Source: Cyanophora paradoxa
Taxonomy: Eukaryota > Glaucocystophyceae > Cyanophorales > Cyanophoraceae
Reading direction: 5' to 3'
Length of the DNA stretch: 64,000 bases
NCBI GenBank assembly: GCA_004431415.1
Contig: QPMI01000693.1
Coordinates: 33,645 to 97,644 of the forward strand
A program made the position numbers and the translations under genes. How positions within the stretch are numbered: position 1 is the stretch's first letter; each line of letters opens with the position of its first letter. The notes below the pieces were generated by a model. That model did no database searches. It saw only the letters and a program-made list of their open reading frames with translations, and was not told the origin of the DNA. This document shows positions 51,351 to 64,000 of the stretch, one piece after another.

Positions 51351-51385
51351 ATCTTTCACCACGATCGGCGTACACTATTTAGGTG
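51351..51385 (-). pseudogene. Beginning of the host exon split by the LINE
   Basis: On the minus strand, after a possible tag acceptor, the frame PIVVKDKEKMTT runs into the target duplication and continues in phase at 43568 (WSTYCSLLLKDPNVK). Earlier exons were not identified. Confidence 0.45.
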
Positions 51386-52980
51386 CGGGTACAGGCGCAT
51401 GCATTCCGGATCCCGGCCCGATATCGATTCCCGGGTCCGGATCATAGAGTCTCGGATCCGGATCCCGGATCCGGCTCCTCCGGTCCTGGGATCCGGAGCT
51501 ATCATGCACACGTGCTTGCGCACGCTAAGTGCTAGCTTAGGGCCTAATATAAAAGTTATATTAGGCTGCTTGCCAGTGCAAGAGGCTGTAAACGCCAGCT
51601 GTAAACGCCGCGCCCGCCCCCGGCCCAACAGCCTGGGCCCGATCGCGAGGCCCCGGCGCGGCGCGGCCCCGGCGCCGCGCGCGGCGCTCATGATCATGAT
51701 CCAGACGAGCAGGCCTAGTCCGGAGTCTGCGATCGCGAGGCTCCGATCCGGACGAGCAGGCCTAGGTGACCGTCGAACGACAAATTCGAAGGCCGCTACC
51801 AAGTGCACTGCGCATATATATGCATGCGGAATGCATGCATGCGCACCGATCTAGATTATTATCATTACCGTTAACGTTATTGCAAGGGGGGAAAGAAGAC
51901 CGAAGGTCTTCCCCCCTTGCTTCCCGTTCCCTCGCTTCAGCCAAAAGTTTTCTATGAGGCCGTTTGCGAGGTCCAGTATGCAACACCAGACAAAAATGGT
52001 GCTTTATTCGCGTTCCGATTGGCTGGGTGAACCGGTCAGCCCTCGACTTTGGAGCGTCAAACTCGAGGGGAAAAAGTGGTTTTCGAGGGGAAAACCAGCT
52101 TCTGTCTCACGTGTTCTACTGTATAGATCTGGGCTCTCCGGATCCGGGCTTCTCCCTCGCGCGGCGCGGCGCTGCATCATAGCAACCACTTCTCCTTAGC
52201 TGTCTCCTCTAGTTTTAAAAATTCCCCTTCGAATTCCTCGCACTGCGCCGCGTACGCCGCACGGTCCGCTTGCGCTGTTGCCTAGCTACGTATACGCCGC
52301 TGATCGCAGCCGAGCACTGCGGCACGCCCGCTCAGCACGCGGCCGACATCGAGCTGATACGTATATACCGCAGAACCGCGTGCGCGTGCCCGCAGCCGAG
52401 TACGCCGGCCGGGCCGGGCGCGCGCGCAGTCGTGCTGCGCGTGGATGCGCAGCCAAGATTGCCAAGTTGAGTTTGCACCGCAAAACCGCTTGCGCCGCTG
52501 CCAAGCTGCGCCGCTGATCGCAGCCGAGCTTGGCCGGCCGCCGGGGCGTGCAGACTGTACTCTCTTGCTGCGCTCAGCACGCTGCCGACATCGAGTTCAT
52601 ACCGCAGAACTGCTCCTCGACTGCCCGCAGCCGAGCACGCCGGCACAATCTTTCATATACAGTGCGCTGAATCTGGCCTTTCATTCAGGCTTTTCTTTAT
52701 TCGGTTAGATCGCAGCGTCTGCATATCAGCCCTTTTCTATTCTTTTCAATCATATATAATATGTGTCTATCTTTACTACTTCAACCTGCCGCGCGCGCTG
52801 GGCCGGGGTCAATCTACATCTGCCCCGTACATGTTCGTGCCACTACTACTCTTTCATTAGATCCCGATTCCCCCCTTGCACCCCCGGCGCGCCAAACGCG
52901 GCCGGGCCCCTAGTAAATTATTATACACAATACAACGTGCCGCACGCGCAGTACTAGTGCCAGCCCAGTGCGCCCGTGCG
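51386..52980. other. Host intergenic DNA
   Basis: No gene supported. Holds clusters of ggatccgg-type words (51405-51500), a hairpin at 51882-51920, and two related ~200-bp segments around 52300-52420 and 52505-52640 (gctgatcgcagccgag, cgctcagcacg.., gccgacatcgag, taccgcagaac). Confidence 0.45.
51882..51920. repeat. Near-perfect hairpin
   Basis: gcaagggggg and aagacc pair with ggtctt and ccccccttgc around a GAA loop, with a small aaag bulge. Confidence 0.7.
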
Positions 52981-53413
52981 CTCGAGCTCAGGAGGAGCAG
53001 GTGACGACGAGGAACTTCGGAAGCGGATGCTCTATTCTAACGTTAACTGGCTACCTGCCGCGGCCGCTGGTCCGCTATAGATCCCCGACATAATTTCGCT
53101 ACAGATCTAGGTCTTGATCATTATCGTTATTGTTATTATACACAGCGTGATTCCCGCCGGCGCTCAGGATGAGCAGGTGACGACGAGGGAGCAGATCGAG
53201 AGGCGTTATTCTATAGCTAACTGCAGTTGGCCACATGGTCCGCTATATATCCCCAAAATGATCTCACTACGTTTACAGATCTAGAAGCTAGCTCCATGTT
53301 TCGCCAGGCACATGCAGATCGATATCTAGCCTGTAGGTCATTATTATTATTATACACAGTCTCCGGGCGCGGGGCCTCCGGGGCCCGGGCGCCGGCGCCC
53401 GAGCTCGAGCTCA

Positions 53414-53440
<27 letters not shown>
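52981..53440. repeat. Three degenerate ~190-bp tandem repeats at the SelO 3' end
   Basis: The word gagcaggtgacgacgag recurs at about 52996, 53172 and 53419, with the intervening attattatacacag and ccgctatatatcccc words. The last copy covers the SelO stop codon, so the upstream two look like duplications of the gene's 3' end. Confidence 0.6.
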
Positions 53441-60460
<7,020 letters not shown>

Positions 60461-61202
60461 TCGACGCGGGCGCGGCCTGCGCGTGCCAGTGAGCGCTAGC
60501 GTGCTGTGCGGCCTGGGCACTTCAACGAGCGCGCCTGCTTCTGCGAAGTGGAAGTATCCTAAGGAACGAAGCGGCGGCGGCGTCAGCGCGCAACGGAGAG
60601 GCGGGACCTGAGCTCATCATAGGCGCACGGGCATCTGTGCTGTGATCGTCTGCATCGAGCGCTGCGGCGCCGCCGCTCTGCTCGGGAGGTGGGCGAAGAA
60701 CGACTTTCGGAGGACGCCCGTGCGGCTCGCCGGCTTGCTACGGCAGGCGAGGGGTGTTGAAACTGCGCACGGGCTCAGCCGGGACAGCGGGAAGCGTCCG
60801 GTCAGCGCACCGAGCGATGCTAGCCTTGTTGAGATGGGCGCAGGGCTCGCGAGAGATGCGAACATGATCCGACGGGTACAGGCTCCACCCAGGTTCTTCC
60901 CCCCGCTGGTCTCCATCGCGTCTCCAGCTCGCGCCAAGCGAGGCTGGAGGCCCCTCGCACAGCTTCTAGGGTCTTGGCACAGCGGCTCGGCGCAGTCGGC
61001 ATCGCGCTCCGACCGCGACCGATCGACTCCGCGAACGGCGCCCCGGCGACCCTCCAGGATCGTTCGGCCGCTGCTCGGAGGCCTTGCTGAGCGCGTTGTC
61101 GTGAACTAGTCCCGATCGCACGGTTTGACCGTTGAGTCCCGATGACCCGTTCCTCCGCTCAGCCCCTGACCCGCCCGGGGGCACAGGGCCTTCTTCTGAG
61201 AG

Positions 61203-64000
61203 ATGAAGAAGGTGACCTTCACACCGAAGAAGGACGCTCCCGCGGCCGAAGGGGCGGAGGAGCTTGAGGCGATTCCCGAGGAAGGGCAACTGAGGACCCC
61301 AGCGCCGACAGCAGCTTTCACGTTCACAGCCGGCGGCGCTGGCCCTTACCGCACGCCTACCGCGGCCCGAACGGCCCCCAGGCGGGCGCCTACGCCGTCT
61401 ACGGCCCGACGCACCCCGGGCTCGCGGATCGGGACGCCGGCGCCGGCTGCAGCTGCGAAAGGCTACTCGGTGCGCAACCCGTCGACCTTCACAGCGGGGC
61501 TGAACCAGTCGCCCCCCGGCGGGCCCCATGGCCCCCCCCCGGGCTCCCCGGGCCCCGGCGGGCCGCGGGCCGCCCCTCCCCCCCTGTACCCCCCCTGTAC
61601 CCCCCCCTGGCCGAACTCGTTTCACAGCTGGGATCTCGTTGGGCCTTCCGTAGGCATTCGCAGAGCGCCCGCGGCCGCAGGGCCGTCCAGTAAGAAGCGG
61701 AAGCTCAACGACGGCGACGTGGTCAAGTCCGAGCGGCGGTGCGGCCGCCGGGCGCTTCAGTGGCGCTCTTTGACCGTTCCCTCGTCCGCCCAGGCCGCAA
61801 GGAGGCCGCCGCGATGCGGAAAACGGCGGCGAGCAGGGCTCCAGCCGCGGCGCCGTCGCCGCCACGCCCCGCCTCGTGCAGCGCAGGCCGCCGGCGACGG
61901 CTCTGAGGCCGGGTCCCGTCGTGAGGTGCGGGTGGCCCGGCCCTCACTGCCTCTCGTCCCCGAATTTGATCGCGGGCCGGGGGCCCTCGCCGCGCAGGAG
62001 GCTCCTTCTGGAAGGCTTCGGCGCCGGGCCGTCCGGCCCGGGGCCCGCGGCCGCGGCCGCCGGCGCCTCGGATCAAATTCGGCTCGCGATCCGGCCCCGG
62101 CCCGTCCGCGAGGGGGACGGGAGGCCGCCCTACGTTCAGTACGATACGGAGAAGTCGCTCTTCGTCGGGAGCGAGCGCAAGGATTTCGAGGGCGCGCTGG
62201 TCCGCGTCCTCGCGCCGGGCGACCCCGCGGTGAACGCGCCCGCGCGCAGCCGGATTCCCGTCCGCTTCCTGAAGCTTGAGCGGGCGCAGGAAAAGCTCGA
62301 GGATTTCCTGCGCGGGGAGCTCACGGCGATCCTGGACGGCCACAACGCAACCGTCTTCTTCTACGGCCAGAGCGGTGCGGCCCGCCCTCCTCCGCGCCCT
62401 CCCCCGCTTCTTTTCCGTCCTTTTCCCGACGCGCCGCTGGGCAGGCTCGGGCAAGACGCACGCGGCGCGGGAGCTGGTGGCCCTCGCCTGCCGCCTCCTC
62501 GAAGAGCGCATGGCCGCGCGGGTCCGAACATCTTAAAGCCGCCCCCCCCGCTCCGCCCATCTTAAAGCCGTCCCCTCGGCAGGATCCGGAGCTGCGGGTC
62601 GAGCTGCGCGTCTCGGCGGTGGAGGTACACTGCGAGACCGCCTACGACGCCCTTGCGCCGCGCTCGGGCCTCGAGAGCGCCAGCCTCACCAGCGGTCCGC
62701 CCAGCCCCGCCCCGCCCCGGGCCCGCGCGCCCCGCCCCGGCCCGTTGCAGTGATGATCACCTGATCGATTTCTGACGACCGCGTGCGGCAGCCATCAACA
62801 GGTTCGGTACCGAGGCGCTGCGCCTCTACCATATTGTGGTGCTCCCTGGGCCTCCTCCTACACCTTCTTTTGCCTGACTTCTGAGACAGCCCAGCGAGCC
62901 GGCGGCGATCGTGGAGGCGTACGACGCGGCGGAGGGGCGGCGCCGGGCGGCGGGGACGGCGCTGAACGCGCGGAGCTCGCGCTCCCACCTGCTCTTCCGC
63001 GTGGAGGCCGACTTCGGGGCCGATCGCGAGGCGGGCGGGGCGGGCGCGGGCGGCGGCGCCCGTGCCCCGTCCTCACGTTCTGCGACCTCGCCGGCTCCGA
63101 GGCCGCCGCCGCCTGCGGTGCGCGCCGCCCGGCCCGCGGCCCAGCCGTTTACTTTAAACCAGTAAGTCATCTGCGTTGCGCGCGCGCAGAGGGCGCGGGG
63201 AAGGAGCAGCGGCAGCGGCTGGCGGGCGAGGGGAACGAGATCCGGCGGGACCTGCTCAACCTGGAGCGGGTCTTCCGCGAGGAGGGCGCCCGCAGGCAGG
63301 ACGGGGTCTTCCGCGGCCGCACACTCACCCACCTCCTCATGGTGCCCGCCCCCGATAGCCCCGCCTCGCCTCGCTTTGCCTCGCCGCTGACGCGGCCGTC
63401 CGTGGCAGGGCCCGCTGCAGAACGGGCGCATCGCCTTCGTCGCCTGCCTCCGGCCCGAGGAGGTCCGCCGAGGGGGCGCGGGCCTTCGGTCTCGAGCCCC
63501 GCTGACTCTGCCGGGGCTCGCAGGAGTTCGCCAGGAGCACCCTGGACGTCCTGAAGGTCCGCCCGCGGCTCGTTCCTGTAGATTGCTCCACCTTCCCGAA
63601 GACCGACGCTCTGCCCTCGCAGTTCGCGAGCAACGTGTCGGGGCAGCGCTTCTCGTCGAGCCCGGCGGCGCTGGCGGGGCCGGCGGCGGCGGCCGCGGAC
63701 GCCGGCGGGGAGGCGGTGGCGGAGATGGCCGCCGGCTGCGCGAGGCGGAGGGACAGTGCCAGCGCGAGCGCGAGCGGCGCGGCGAGCTCGAGCGGCGCCT
63801 GCGGTCCTGGAGGCCGCCGCAGCCGCCTCCGCCACCGGCCGCGTCCGCTCGGTTTCCAGGGTGGACTTCGACGAGGCCGAGCGGCTCGCCCGGCTGGAGG
63901 CGCTCGAGGAGGCCGAGGCGCGGGCCGACGCGCTGCAGGCGCAGGCGTCCGCGCTCCAGGCGCAGCTGGCGGCGGCGCAGGAGGCGGCGGAGCGGGCGCG
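61203..64000 (+). CDS. Kinesin-like motor protein, truncated by the window edge
   Basis: The gene starts at ATG 61203 (MKKVTFTPKKDAPAAEG), with a Pro/Ala/Thr-rich N-terminal extension. Motor motifs follow in several exons: IRLAIRPRPV (~62090), ATVFFYGQSG split by an intron from GSGKTHAAREL (62350-62475; P-loop), NARSSRSH (62965; switch I), LTFCDLAGSEAA (~63070-63110; switch II), then NEIRRDLLNLERVFREEG and FRGRTLTHLL (63235-63340). A coiled coil begins near 63860 (ARLEALEEAEARADALQAQA) and runs off the end. Frame changes not at clear introns (for example near 63070) may be indels. It diverges from SelO. The motor subfamily is not determined. Confidence 0.8.

Noticed and set aside
60966-62511. 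Large minus-strand frames opposite the kinesin gene
   Set aside because: They contain no motif, while the plus strand shows P-loop, switch I and switch II motifs in order.

Overview
This window looks like nuclear DNA of a GC-rich unicellular eukaryote, probably an alga. The host genes have short introns with GTGCG-type donors and CAG acceptors. They include a spliced SelO protein adenylyltransferase gene, a kinesin-like gene and a full-length non-LTR retrotransposon. I cannot name the species; pelagophyte or haptophyte algae are guesses from composition only.

The main feature is an AT-rich mobile element at 12985-35118 (about 22.1 kb). It is almost perfectly palindromic. Two inverted arms of about 10.36 kb (12985-23344 and 24753-35118) flank a 1.4 kb unique centre that holds one gene, a zinc-ribbon/Vsr-like nuclease. 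A 6-bp duplication (ccggtg) borders the element at 12979-12984 and 35119-35124. The interrupted gene stays in frame when the element and one ccggtg copy are ignored. Each arm carries eleven AT-rich repeats, four ~310-bp modules dense in GTTACG/CGTAAC, and ten genes: a protein with two DUF5710-like modules, two paralogous RING proteins, a coiled-coil protein, four small unknown proteins (one with a heptapeptide-repeat N-terminus), an AT-hook protein, and a primase-superfamily 3 helicase fusion. I saw no capsid protein, packaging ATPase, protease, DNA polymerase or integrase. The element therefore resembles a replicative parasite (virophage, Polinton-like virus or transpoviron in style) that may depend on another virus for movement and packaging.

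The element lies inside a small intron-less block (11712-12984 and 35119-36406) with a YqaJ-type recombinase/exonuclease, the interrupted gene and a GNAT-like acetyltransferase. This looks like a fragment of an integrated large DNA virus, which makes the arrangement nested: a mobile element in a viral fragment in a host chromosome.

Positions 1-7700 repeat the same viral block and left arm (11712-19402) in direct orientation, cut off inside the primase gene. Between the two copies is 4 kb of GC-rich spliced host DNA (7701-11711). Almost all differences between the copies are single-base changes in homopolymer length, and the second copy starts at exactly the same base as the window. An assembly join is therefore a serious alternative to a real duplication. 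The same type of indel breaks many frames in both arms, so most apparent pseudogenes inside the element may be consensus errors.

To the right (36410-64000) is host DNA. It holds a (TA)n tract, a ~460-bp duplication, a three-exon small gene, divergent leucine-rich-repeat-like genes, a minus-strand gene whose exon is split by a 7.75-kb LINE (43583-51336, 14-bp target duplication), repeats rich in palindromic words, the SelO gene (about 53.4-60.5 kb, minus strand) and the divergent kinesin-like gene running off the right edge.
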